NCBI GenBank assembly: GCA_002688165.1
Contig: NZCB01000032.1
Location: 1-11,173 of the forward strand
Length of the DNA: 11,173 bases
Source of the DNA: Candidatus Pacearchaeota archaeon
GTDB taxonomy: Archaea; Nanobdellota; Nanobdellia; Pacearchaeales; GW2011-AR1
Reading direction: 5' to 3'
Shown: in pieces, positions 1-6,464 of the stretch
Position numbering within the stretch: position 1 is the stretch's first letter
Layout: every line of letters starts with the position of its first letter
Program-made: the position numbers and the translations under genes
Notes under the pieces: model-generated
Databases searched by the model: none
Seen by the model: the letters and a program-made list of their open reading frames with translations, nothing else
Told to the model about the DNA's origin: nothing

Positions 1-4
1 AGAT

Positions 5-133
5 TTAAGTCCTAGTTAAATTAATTAGTTCCAACCATTTATTATCTGATTTCAATTCTAAATTTGGACAAGCTAATTCGTAGGGACAACATTTAACTTT
101 ACAATGCCCGTATTTAGTAAACTTTAAATACCC
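5..133 (-). pseudogene. Possible Cys-rich small ORF or remnant without a start codon
   Basis: Reading the minus strand from 133 to the TAA at 5-7 gives 42 sense codons directly after an in-frame TAG. The peptide contains a tight cluster, HCKVKCCPYELACP, with four Cys and one His as in small metal-binding modules, followed by a Lys/Glu/Leu-rich tail ending NLTRT. No ATG, GTG or TTG precedes the Cys cluster, so an intact gene is not supported. It could be the decayed or frameshifted 3' end of a zinc-binding protein, or a chance reading frame. The putative TATA box of the ribosomal operon lies within it, which argues against a functional gene. No family is recognised. Confidence 0.25.
123..130 (+). 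promoter_or_regulatory. Putative TATA box of the ribosomal protein operon
   Basis: TTTAAATA is a good match to an archaeal TATA box. Its centre lies about 80 bases before the rpl18e ATG, so transcription would begin near 150-155 and leave a leader of roughly 50 bases. This differs from most other genes in the window. Position and consensus are seen; promoter activity is inferred. Confidence 0.5.
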
Positions 134-172
134 CTAATATCTGGAATAATTACCTGCAAGTGCAAGCGTTGA

Positions 173-193
173 GCAGAAGTTAATTACTTCTGC
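173..193 (+). promoter_or_regulatory. Leader hairpin before rpl18e
   Basis: GCAGAAGT (173-180) and ACTTCTGC (186-193) form a perfect 8-bp stem with the loop TAATT. It ends 13 bases before the rpl18e start, and the intervening bases are A-rich with no Shine-Dalgarno site. A tandem TGCAAG repeat (155-166) precedes it, and CTGC at 154-157 could pair with GCAG at 173-176, giving a competing but weaker fold. A role in translational control of the operon is inference. Confidence 0.45.
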
Positions 194-206
194 AAATAAT
201 AAAAAC

Positions 207-563
207 ATGATAAGTAAAACAAAAATATCAAAGAGAACAAAGGCTAAAACTAATCCTGAAATAATGGAGGCTATTAATTTGGCTAAGAAGAATGATTTGC
301 TAGATTTAGCTAAGAAGCTTTCTGCCCCTAGAAGTCAATATCGGAATGTTAATTTAGATGAGCTTGAGAAGAGTGAGGGAGATAAAATTGTTGTTGTTGG
401 AAAAGTTTTGGGAAGTGGAGAGATTAAAAGAAAGATAGAGGTTGCAGCATTAGGTTTTTCTGATAGTGCTAAAGATAGCTTAAATAAGGCTGGTTGTGAT
501 GTTAAAAGTATTAAGATGGCTATTGAAAAAAATCCAAAAATGGAGGGAGTTACAATACTATGA
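207..563 (+). CDS. rpl18e: Large ribosomal subunit protein eL18 (L18e)
   Basis: This 118-residue protein is the archaeal and eukaryotic 50S/60S protein eL18 (archaeal L18e), a structural component of the large subunit. Its length matches the usual archaeal L18e of about 120 residues. The basic N-terminus is followed by the region around KNDLLDLAKKLSAPRSQYR, the VVVGKVLGSGEI segment and the FSDSAKDSLNKAGC segment typical of the L18e/L15 fold. The following order, L13 then S9, is the conserved archaeal operon, which supports the call strongly. The ATG at 207 has no Shine-Dalgarno site; a hairpin lies just upstream. The stop codon overlaps the start of rpl13 (ATGA at 560-563), so translation is probably coupled. 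Confidence 0.95.
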   Translation: MISKTKISKRTKAKTNPEIMEAINLAKKNDLLDLAKKLSAPRSQYRNVNLDELEKSEGDKIVVVGKVLGSGEIKRKIEVAALGFSDSAKDSLNKAGCDVKSIKMAIEKNPKMEGVTIL

Positions 564-964
564 GTAAAATAATAATTGATGGGAATGGAGCAGTTTTTGG
601 AAGAATTTGTAGTTTTGCTGCTAAAAGGGCCTTAGAGGGTAATGAAATAATTGTTGTAAACTCAGAGAAAACAATCATGACAGGAAATAAAAAAGATATA
701 ATTGCAAAATATAGTGCTATTAGAAAAAAGGGAGGGCATTCTCAGAAGGGTCCAAAATTATCTAATGTGCCGCATATGATATTGAAAAGAGCTATTAGAG
801 GGATGTTGCCAGACCATAGGAAAGGGCAAGGTAAAGAAACTCTTAAAAGAATTAAGTGTTATGATGGAATGCCTGATGAATTTAAAGATGAAAAGATGAT
901 TAAAGTTAATGCTCCAAAGAAATTAAAATTTATGGAATTAAAAGAATTGGCAAGTAAAATATGA
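560..964 (+). CDS. rpl13: Large ribosomal subunit protein uL13
   Basis: This 134-residue protein is universal ribosomal protein uL13, a primary component of the large subunit. The N-terminus (IIIDGNGAVFGRICSFAAK) is the usual start of archaeal L13. It is followed by IVVNSEKTIMTGNK, then the conserved core around residues 72-90 with ILKRAIRGMLPDHRKGQG, where RGMLP is the family hallmark. The length is slightly shorter than the common 140-155. The start overlaps the rpl18e stop (ATGA), and the 3' end overlaps the rps9 start in the same way (961-964). A purine-rich GGAGGGAG at 542-549 inside rpl18e is a plausible Shine-Dalgarno site. Cotranscription with rpl18e and rps9 is expected. Confidence 0.95.
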   Translation: MSKIIIDGNGAVFGRICSFAAKRALEGNEIIVVNSEKTIMTGNKKDIIAKYSAIRKKGGHSQKGPKLSNVPHMILKRAIRGMLPDHRKGQGKETLKRIKCYDGMPDEFKDEKMIKVNAPKKLKFMELKELASKI

Positions 965-1371
965 TAGATAAAAATAAAACAACAGTTAGTGGAAAGAGAA
1001 AAACGGCTATAGCTAAGGCTACCATAGAGAAGGGTAATGGGATTATTTTGATAAATAAGATACCTGTTGATAATCTGGATTTTTTTAAGAAATTAACAAT
1101 TAATGAGCCAATTGAAATTTCAAAAAAAATTCTTGGAAATTTTAAGTTTGATATTAGTGTTAATGTTAAAGGTGGTGGAACTGAAAGTCAGATAGAGGCT
1201 AGTAGATTAGCTATTGCTAGAGTTTTAGTTGAATTTACCAAAAATGATGAATTGAAAAAAGCTTTCATAGATTATGATAAGAATTTATTGGTTGCAGATA
1301 CTAGAAGAAAAGAACCTAACAAGCCTGGAGATAGTAAGGCTAGAAGTAAAAGGCAGAAGTCTTTCCGTTAG
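961..1371 (+). CDS. rps9: Small ribosomal subunit protein uS9
   Basis: This 136-residue protein is universal small-subunit protein uS9. Visible hallmarks are the N-terminal SGKRKTAIAKATI strand, the VNVKGGGTESQIEASRLAIARVLVEF helix region (around residues 68-93), and the basic tail with DTRRKEPNKPGDSKARSKRQKSFR ending in Arg. In the family this tail reaches the decoding centre and contacts P-site tRNA. Length fits archaeal S9. It is the last gene of the overlapping trio. In many archaea rpoN (Rpb10), rpoK and rps2 follow; here the next gene is an unrelated membrane protein after a 44-base gap, so the cluster is truncated or rearranged in this lineage. Confidence 0.95.
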   Translation: MIDKNKTTVSGKRKTAIAKATIEKGNGIILINKIPVDNLDFFKKLTINEPIEISKKILGNFKFDISVNVKGGGTESQIEASRLAIARVLVEFTKNDELKKAFIDYDKNLLVADTRRKEPNKPGDSKARSKRQKSFR

Positions 1372-1389
1372 ATTTATTAACAATCTTCA

Positions 1390-1397
1390 TTTTATAA
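1390..1397 (+). promoter_or_regulatory. Putative TATA box of the five-helix membrane protein gene
   Basis: TTTTATAA lies in the short gap after rps9. Its centre is about 22-23 bases before the ATG at 1416, slightly tighter than the 25-27 of the other leaderless-type promoters. It suggests separate transcription from the ribosomal operon, though read-through is possible. Confidence 0.4.
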
Positions 1398-1415
1398 TCT
1401 AAAGAGTGTGAAGAT

Positions 1416-2030
1416 ATGGCTATAGAAATTTTGCAAGGAACGTTGAATGTTTTTCCTGATGATCAGAAAGTTTTGTTTAGTTTGATTATTTATACAATAT
1501 TAATCTTGATGTATAGCATATTTATCTGGAAATTCTATAGGTTCTTGGCTAGTAGAGATATTATCCAATTAAATTTAAGTCAATATAATTACTCAAATCA
1601 TCCAATAATAGAGAAGATTGCAGCAATAGGGCTATATGCATTAGAATATTTGATAATATTGCCTTTTTTGGTTTTCTTTTGGTTTTCGATACTTTCAATC
1701 TTCTTGTTAGTTTTATCTGAATCCCAGAATACATTACAAATATTGTTAATTTCTGCCGCAATAATCGCTTCTACGAGAGTAACCTCCTATATTAGTGAGG
1801 ATTTATCAAAAGATTTGGCAAAGATATTACCATTTACAATACTTGCAGCATTTATTTTAGGGTCTAGTTTTTTTAATGTAGAGGGAGTGATAGATAAAAT
1901 ATCTCAGATTCCTAGTTTGTTTGATAATATAGTTACATTTGTTGTTTTTATTTTCATTATAGAATTTATTTTTAGATTATTATTTTCTATTTTTCAGTTT
2001 GTTAAATCTAAGGATGAAGATGAATTATAA
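1416..2030 (+). CDS. Integral membrane protein of unknown function, five predicted helices
   Basis: I do not recognise this 204-residue family. Hydrophobic stretches suggest five membrane segments: about residues 19-40, 72-100 (long), 106-120, 136-152 and 171-194. The segment between helices one and two (41-70) is polar, with a Ser/Asn/Tyr-rich part (NLSQYNYSNH). The tail (KSKDEDEL) is charged and acidic. There are no obvious catalytic motifs or cysteines, so a transport, channel or scaffold role cannot be told apart. It follows rps9 by 44 bases on the same strand, with its own TATA-like box. The 3' end converges with the helicase gene and overlaps it by 6 bases (2025-2030). The ATG choice is supported by the TATA spacing rather than by a strong ribosome binding site. 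Confidence 0.75.
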   Translation: MAIEILQGTLNVFPDDQKVLFSLIIYTILILMYSIFIWKFYRFLASRDIIQLNLSQYNYSNHPIIEKIAAIGLYALEYLIILPFLVFFWFSILSIFLLVLSESQNTLQILLISAAIIASTRVTSYISEDLSKDLAKILPFTILAAFILGSSFFNVEGVIDKISQIPSLFDNIVTFVVFIFIIEFIFRLLFSIFQFVKSKDEDEL

Positions 2031-3920
2031 TTCAAAACCTAAAACCCTAATATCAGGAGATAATAAATAAACCCTGTCCTCTTTTGATCTTAATCCCCTA
2101 TATATTTTTTGGGTTAATTCTCTTTTTGCCTTATCCATGTAAAAGCTCATAAAATGTTCAGGATTTGTTTTTTTAAGGATTTTCCAAAATAAGGAAGATA
2201 TATTTGGATAAGGAAATCTTGAGATTATTATTGAATTGCAAGTTTCTCCAGGAAAGTCTATACCTCTGTTGCATCTAGTGGTGTAAAGTACAGGAAACTT
2301 TTTATCCTTGAACTCCTGAATTCTATTCCCCATTGGATCAGCATTTTGTTCCATTTTAATTTCGTTTTGAGTAGGCATAACTAAATTGTAAGATTCTTTT
2401 TCAAGTTCGGTGGGTAAATCTTGGAAGCTAGTTAAATGAACTAAAGTAGGTGGCTTAGCAGATTCTATTGTTTTGGAGAAAGTTTTAAGAAACCCCTCTC
2501 TTGAAATTTTTCCGGATTGAAAATTAGCATATTTGCAATCTAATTCATATCCGTTTTTTAATTTTATTAAATTTCCCTGAGTACTAATTTCTGCATCTAT
2601 TATTTTAAAATTTTCTAAATTGTAGATATTTCTTAAAACATAATCTGAATGAATTGTTCCAGACATCATAACGATGATTTTGTTTTTCTCTGTCAATTCC
2701 TTAAATCTTTTTTTAAGATTGGTAGTTATTAGGCTTATATTTATATCATTCTCAATTTTTTCTGCTGAGAAATAGGTCTCATCTAAAAAATCGTAAAAAA
2801 TTCTTGATATTTCATCTACCTGGAAAAGGTAATTTGATTCGTCAATCTCAGTTTCCCTTAGAAAATCATCATTTTGCAATAATGTTTTTATAAGGTCTTC
2901 GATAATTGTTCCGCTAACCTTAAATATCTCATTAGATCCTAAATATTTCCTTCTTATGGTGTTTGTTATGTCTGTTAATTCTAACAATATTTTTTTTGTT
3001 TCTTCTGATTCTGAAAATATAGTATTTAATGCAAAGGAGAGCCTATTCAAACTAATTCTCTCTTGATTTGCAAAACTATCTAAAAATTCGTCGCATTCAT
3101 CAATTATCTCCAACTCAGTTTCAGGTTTACGATCCATCAAAGTTTCTAATTTATATTTTAAACTATTGAATATAATAACGTCTGCTTGATCATATGCATG
3201 ATATTGTTCATAATATTTGCAGCCAGGTTTTCTTTGAAAGATGGTAAATCCGATATTATTCATCCCCCTGTATTTGAATTTTTTTGAATCTTGGAATTTT
3301 TTAATATCATATTCGTCTGGCAAAATTGGAGACCAGTAAGGGCACGTAGGAGCAATCGACATTCTTTTGACCTCATTTATCGAATTGAAATTGGAATTTT
3401 TTATAGAAGGATTTTGTTTTATATAATCTTTAATTACTGCAGAATTTTTATCTTTAATTTCAATTTTACAAGGCAAGAATTTATTGTCTGCAGAATTATC
3501 TTCTTCATTAATAGGTTTTATTCCTGCAAAAATATCTGAGATTTTTGTATCTTTTTCTCTTATGACCCTTTGGGAAGGTTTTTCTTCTAAAAATTTGCAT
3601 GAAAAATTTTTTCTACCCAATATTGAAGAAATTTTTAATTTCTTATTATCTTTTAAGATATATTTTTTCTCTGCGTAATCTTTGATATATTGTTCTTGAA
3701 GAGATTTTATTGGAACCACTATAGATGTTTTTCCAAAATGTTTTGCTAAATTTAGGGCTATTGCAGACTTCCCCGTGCCACAAACTCCTTTGATGAAAAT
3801 AATCTTATATCCCTCCTCTGTCGCACTTATAACCTCCTTCACGACATCTTCTTGTGATTTTCCATTAGAAAATTTTAAGGGAGCTAATAGTTGATCATTT
3901 TCATATAGGGACCAAGTCAT
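2025..3920 (-). CDS. Rad3/XPD/DinG-like superfamily 2 helicase with putative Fe-S cluster
   Basis: This 631-residue protein has the motif order of the DEAD_2/XPD-DinG family of 5'-3' DNA helicases. Walker A is GVCGTGKSA (45-53). Four cysteines at 108, 151, 193 and 234 lie between Walker A and Walker B, matching the Fe-S domain of this family. The segment ADVIIFNSLKY (246-256) and the Walker B box IIDECDEF (272-279) follow. MMSGTIHS (418-425), RGIDFPGE (552-559), QKIYRGLR (604-611) and DRVYLLSPDIR (615-625) correspond to the later helicase motifs. The usual DEAH box reads DECD here. The ATG overlaps the stop of the nuclease gene (3917-3920), with a GGAG site at 3926-3929, so the two are translationally coupled. 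A partnership in DNA end resection or repair is inferred; a defence role is possible. Confidence 0.85.
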   Translation of the reverse strand: MTWSLYENDQLLAPLKFSNGKSQEDVVKEVISATEEGYKIIFIKGVCGTGKSAIALNLAKHFGKTSIVVPIKSLQEQYIKDYAEKKYILKDNKKLKISSILGRKNFSCKFLEEKPSQRVIREKDTKISDIFAGIKPINEEDNSADNKFLPCKIEIKDKNSAVIKDYIKQNPSIKNSNFNSINEVKRMSIAPTCPYWSPILPDEYDIKKFQDSKKFKYRGMNNIGFTIFQRKPGCKYYEQYHAYDQADVIIFNSLKYKLETLMDRKPETELEIIDECDEFLDSFANQERISLNRLSFALNTIFSESEETKKILLELTDITNTIRRKYLGSNEIFKVSGTIIEDLIKTLLQNDDFLRETEIDESNYLFQVDEISRIFYDFLDETYFSAEKIENDINISLITTNLKKRFKELTEKNKIIVMMSGTIHSDYVLRNIYNLENFKIIDAEISTQGNLIKLKNGYELDCKYANFQSGKISREGFLKTFSKTIESAKPPTLVHLTSFQDLPTELEKESYNLVMPTQNEIKMEQNADPMGNRIQEFKDKKFPVLYTTRCNRGIDFPGETCNSIIISRFPYPNISSLFWKILKKTNPEHFMSFYMDKAKRELTQKIYRGLRSKEDRVYLLSPDIRVLGFEL

Positions 3921-4693
3921 AGGAACTCCTGCAGAGATTGTTTAGTAAATTCGGGGCATTTGCTTTTATATTCGCACCAATTACAAAGAATGGATTTTTT
4001 AGGAGGAAATTCAGAAGTTGCTTCTACTTTTTTAATTAGTTTTAATATTTCTTTTTTTAATTGCTGTAATTGTTCAATAGTTCTTATGGAGGTTAATTCT
4101 TGATTACTGTCTAAAAAATGCCAAACTAATTTTACATCTTTAACATCTTTGAAAGTCTCCCTTACTCCCAAAGAATAGAGTGCTAGTTGCCTATCTTTAT
4201 CTAAATCTTGTTGTCTTTTTATAGCCCCAGTTTTATAATCATGAATTTCAAAAACATTAGTTTCTGGATGATGAACTAAACGATCTATATACCCCATCAT
4301 TTGATATTCTCGATTTCCATCTAATGAGATATAGATTTTCTTTTCAGTTTCTATTGTATTGTCCTTAAAAGGGGAATGTTTTAAGAAATAATTTATTAAA
4401 AATTTTATTCCCTTGTTAAAATAAGTTTCTGAAGTTACGTTTTCTTTTACTATCTTCATATCTGATTTATATTCTTTGTTCCAGGCCTCTGCAAAATATT
4501 TTATTACATCGTCCAAGGTTAATTCTCTTTCAGGGTGTTTGTATATCCATTCTAGAGTGTCGTGAACCATGCTACCTAAGAAGGCCTCTATGGATTGATC
4601 AAAATCAGGCGGAATTCTCTTTATGTACCTATATTCATATTTTTGAGGGCATTGTTCAAATGTAGATAGCCTTGAATGCGAGTAGATTGTCAT
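3917..4693 (-). CDS. Cas4/RecB-type PD-(D/E)XK nuclease with putative Fe-S cluster
   Basis: This 258-residue protein carries the full signature of the Fe-S PD-(D/E)XK exonucleases (Cas4, AddB C-terminal domain, Dna2, EXO5). C15 in FEQCPQKYEYRY, then H44 in GSMVHDTLEW, D137 in GYIDRL, D152-Y-K154 in EIHDYKTG, and the QLALY motif (169-173) form the active site. C237-x2-C240-x5-C246, together with C15, would hold a 4Fe-4S cluster. No cas1 or cas2 and no CRISPR array are present, so a CRISPR adaptation role is unlikely. A strong site AAGGTGA (4698-4704) sits four bases before the ATG. The downstream helicase gene overlaps by 4 bp, so the pair resembles a two-subunit helicase-nuclease. Polarity and substrate are unknown. 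Confidence 0.88.
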   Translation of the reverse strand: MTIYSHSRLSTFEQCPQKYEYRYIKRIPPDFDQSIEAFLGSMVHDTLEWIYKHPERELTLDDVIKYFAEAWNKEYKSDMKIVKENVTSETYFNKGIKFLINYFLKHSPFKDNTIETEKKIYISLDGNREYQMMGYIDRLVHHPETNVFEIHDYKTGAIKRQQDLDKDRQLALYSLGVRETFKDVKDVKLVWHFLDSNQELTSIRTIEQLQQLKKEILKLIKKVEATSEFPPKKSILCNWCEYKSKCPEFTKQSLQEFL

Positions 4694-4731
4694 TTTTTCA
4701 CCTTTGGTATTAGATTGATAATTAATTGCTA

Positions 4732-4740
4732 ATAAAAAGA
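4732..4740 (-). promoter_or_regulatory. Putative TATA-like box of the nuclease-helicase pair
   Basis: On the minus strand this reads CTTTTTATT, centred about 43 bases before the nuclease ATG. A start near 4710 would leave a leader of about 17 bases carrying the AAGGTGA site at 4698-4704. The match to the consensus is imperfect, and the pair could instead be transcribed from the gene upstream. Confidence 0.3.
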
Positions 4741-4743
4741 TTT

Positions 4744-5433
4744 CTATGATTCTGGATCATACTTCCCCTCATTCCTATAATAAAACTCGTCCATTAATCT
4801 AATTAAGGATTCTGTTGGGATCATCCTTGATTTTCTGGGCCAATTTTTAGTTTTGTTAAATAAATGCATTCCTGCTAAACAATATCCAATGGTATCTGCT
4901 CTTCTTACTGCAACAACATTTTTGTCTGCATTTCTTTTAAATGTATGGGGGATGTCTTTTAATCCAGATTGATGAAGATTTCTTCTTAAATTATTATGGA
5001 TATCTGTTGAAATTGTTGGGCCATCCATTTCATCAGCAATTAAATAGGTGTTTTTCGTATTTAAAAAAGGATATTTTAATAAAAATTGCAGGGTTATTTT
5101 TGTTATTGCTTCTGCTTTTAAAATTGGTAGGGGATTCTTGGTTGTTGCTTGTTTAGTAATTAATGTATAAAAAAAATCGGGGTGTTCATCTAAATATTCA
5201 TTGCCTCTTTCTAAATTTCTTTCCAAATTCCCTCCATCTCCAAATGCCCATCCCTTTCCCTCATATCTAGCAGATCCATAATTTGCCCTGTTTGGATCTT
5301 CCATCATGTATCCAGTTACAATTGTTGAATTTTGATAGTAGGGATTGGAAGATTCTATACTCATTCCATTGTTGGTTTCATCTATTCCAATAATGAATTT
5401 CTTCCTAATCCTATTTATTTTTCTTGGAAACAT
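4744..5433 (-). CDS. Putative RNase H-fold protein (RNase HII/DUF3800-like), function unknown
   Basis: I cannot assign this 229-residue protein firmly. Its first strand, KFIIGIDETNNG (12-23), resembles the opening strand of RNase H-fold enzymes, with acidic D18 and E19 as in the GIDEAGRG start of RNase HII or the DES start of DUF3800 proteins. A second acidic site is LIADEMDG (131-138). A third, AVRRADTIGYCLAG (175-188, D180), resembles the C-terminal helix that supplies the last acidic ligand. Spacing is compatible with a two-metal nuclease, but sequence similarity is limited to these motifs. The middle (residues 60-110) is family-specific. The gene lies between xerA and the nuclease gene, 34 and 50 bases away. 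A nucleic-acid-cleaving role is inference. Confidence 0.55.
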   Translation of the reverse strand: MFPRKINRIRKKFIIGIDETNNGMSIESSNPYYQNSTIVTGYMMEDPNRANYGSARYEGKGWAFGDGGNLERNLERGNEYLDEHPDFFYTLITKQATTKNPLPILKAEAITKITLQFLLKYPFLNTKNTYLIADEMDGPTISTDIHNNLRRNLHQSGLKDIPHTFKRNADKNVVAVRRADTIGYCLAGMHLFNKTKNWPRKSRMIPTESLIRLMDEFYYRNEGKYDPES

Positions 5434-5454
5434 GGAAATTTAAAATAAAGGTCT

Positions 5455-5462
5455 TTTAAAAA
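5455..5462 (-). promoter_or_regulatory. Putative TATA box of the RNase H-like gene
   Basis: The minus strand reads TTTTTAAA, centred 25-26 bases before the ATG at 5433. It sits in the 34-base gap after xerA. The spacing predicts a leaderless mRNA, and no Shine-Dalgarno site is visible before this start. Confidence 0.45.
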
Positions 5463-5467
5463 TATTA

Positions 5468-6286
5468 TTATAGACTATCTAGAGGGCTATCTATTTTTTT
5501 TAATTCTGCGGAAGAAACATGGGCATAGATTTGAGTGGTAGTAAGTGAGGAATGGCCTAGGAGGACCTGTATTTTTCTTATGTCAACCCCATTTTCTAAG
5601 AGATGTGTTGCAAAGGAATGTCTTAGAGTATGAGGGTGCACGGATTTTTCTATTCCTGCCTTTTTGGAAGTTAGTTGTACAATTTTTTGGATGTTTCTTG
5701 TTGTTAAAGGATTTGTTTTTGAAAATAAATAGGTGTAATCTTGATGTTTCATTAGGAATTTTTCTAGTTTTTTGGATAATCTTTTTGAAATTATAAACAT
5801 TCTATCTTTCTTTCCTTTTCCCTCTCTTACCCATCCGATATTTTCATTGAAATCTAGATCTATTGGTTTAAGATTAACTATTTCTGAGACTCGGAGCCCG
5901 GAGGAGTACAAAAGTTGAAGGATTAGATTGCTTTTTGTTGTTTTTGTTGCCTTAACTAATTGTTGGATCTCATCTTTAGTCAGGACTAGGGGTATTTTCT
6001 TTTCGTTTTTTGGACGTTTAATTCCTGCAGTAGGATCTTTTTGTAATAAAGAGGTAAATGAAAATTTTATTGCTGCTAAGAATAAAATTGTTGAGCTTGA
6101 TGATTGAATGTCCATTTTATTTGCTAAGAAATTTTTTATGTCTTGTTGTTCTATTTCAGAGGGTTGTTTTTTTGAATAATTGAATAGTTTCTTGTTGGAG
6201 TCTAGATAGTTTCTTAGGGTGTAAGGGGATAATTTTGCTATTTTTATCTCTGTTTCTAAATTTTGTAGAAATTCTTGTTGATTCAT
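5468..6286 (-). CDS. xerA: XerA-type tyrosine recombinase
   Basis: This 272-residue protein is a complete tyrosine recombinase of the archaeal XerA or XerC/D type, which resolves chromosome dimers at dif or integrates mobile DNA. The N-terminal SAM-like core-binding domain covers about residues 1-85 (SPYTLRNYLDSNKKLF). The catalytic domain starts near LTKDEIQQLV (102-111). All active-site residues are visible: R132 in SSGLRVSE, K157 in REGKGKKDR, H219 and R222 in HPHTLRHSFATH, H245 in LLGHSS, and nucleophile Y254 in TQIYAHV. The short C-terminal tail and the length are those of a host-type XerA rather than a large phage integrase. It is the first gene of the minus-strand block. No dif site was recognised in the window. 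A leaderless start is supported by a TATA box 25-26 bases upstream. Confidence 0.92.
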   Translation of the reverse strand: MNQQEFLQNLETEIKIAKLSPYTLRNYLDSNKKLFNYSKKQPSEIEQQDIKNFLANKMDIQSSSSTILFLAAIKFSFTSLLQKDPTAGIKRPKNEKKIPLVLTKDEIQQLVKATKTTKSNLILQLLYSSGLRVSEIVNLKPIDLDFNENIGWVREGKGKKDRMFIISKRLSKKLEKFLMKHQDYTYLFSKTNPLTTRNIQKIVQLTSKKAGIEKSVHPHTLRHSFATHLLENGVDIRKIQVLLGHSSLTTTQIYAHVSSAELKKIDSPLDSL

Positions 6287-6307
6287 ATTCTTAATTGTGC
6301 GAACTTC

Positions 6308-6315
6308 TTTATAAA
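6308..6315 (-). promoter_or_regulatory. Putative TATA box of xerA
   Basis: TTTATAAA, within CTTTATAAAAG on the plus strand, is centred 25-26 bases before the xerA ATG at 6286, which predicts a leaderless transcript. An interrupted inverted repeat (6317-6349) lies immediately upstream. Confidence 0.55.
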
Positions 6316-6316
6316 A

Positions 6317-6349
6317 GTTTATAATGTTACTGGCCAGAGTATAGTAAAC
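6317..6349. repeat. Interrupted inverted repeat upstream of the xerA promoter
   Basis: GTTTA (6317-6321) and TAAAC (6345-6349) are complementary ends around a core that contains the 8-bp palindrome CTGGCCAG (6330-6337). The two centres differ by half a base, and the parts in between do not pair well. It may be an operator or a recombinase binding site, but it does not match the 11-6-11 layout of dif. Confidence 0.25.
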
Positions 6350-6418
6350 ATTGTTTTGTAATTATAATCTCATAAGATATGCTGACTACTCTAAAATGAA
6401 AGTCTAATAAACAAAAGG

Positions 6419-6427
6419 TTAAAAAGA
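6419..6427 (+). promoter_or_regulatory. Putative TATA-like box of the HEPN-nuclease operon
   Basis: The A-rich TTAAAAAGA is centred about 42 bases before the ATG at 6465. Transcription starting near 6449 would leave a leader of about 16 bases that carries GGTGAT at 6454-6459. The same layout is seen at the Cas4-like nuclease and the desaturase. AATTATAAT at 6360-6368 is an alternative box. Confidence 0.3.
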
Positions 6428-6464
6428 TTAAAGCTTTTCTGAAAGTATAAAAAGGTGATTTTCT

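Noticed and set aside
3291..3678. Plus-strand frames across the helicase gene
   Set aside because: They are low-complexity Phe/Ile-rich shadows of the helicase coding strand, which has complete motifs.
3917..4693. Cas4-like nuclease as part of a CRISPR-Cas locus
   Set aside because: No cas1, cas2, effector gene or repeat-spacer array is visible; the helicase partner points elsewhere.
4708..4734. TATTAG / CTAATA inverted repeat before the nuclease gene
   Set aside because: Only six bases per arm in an AT-rich 50-base gap and a non-pairing core; chance is a sufficient explanation.
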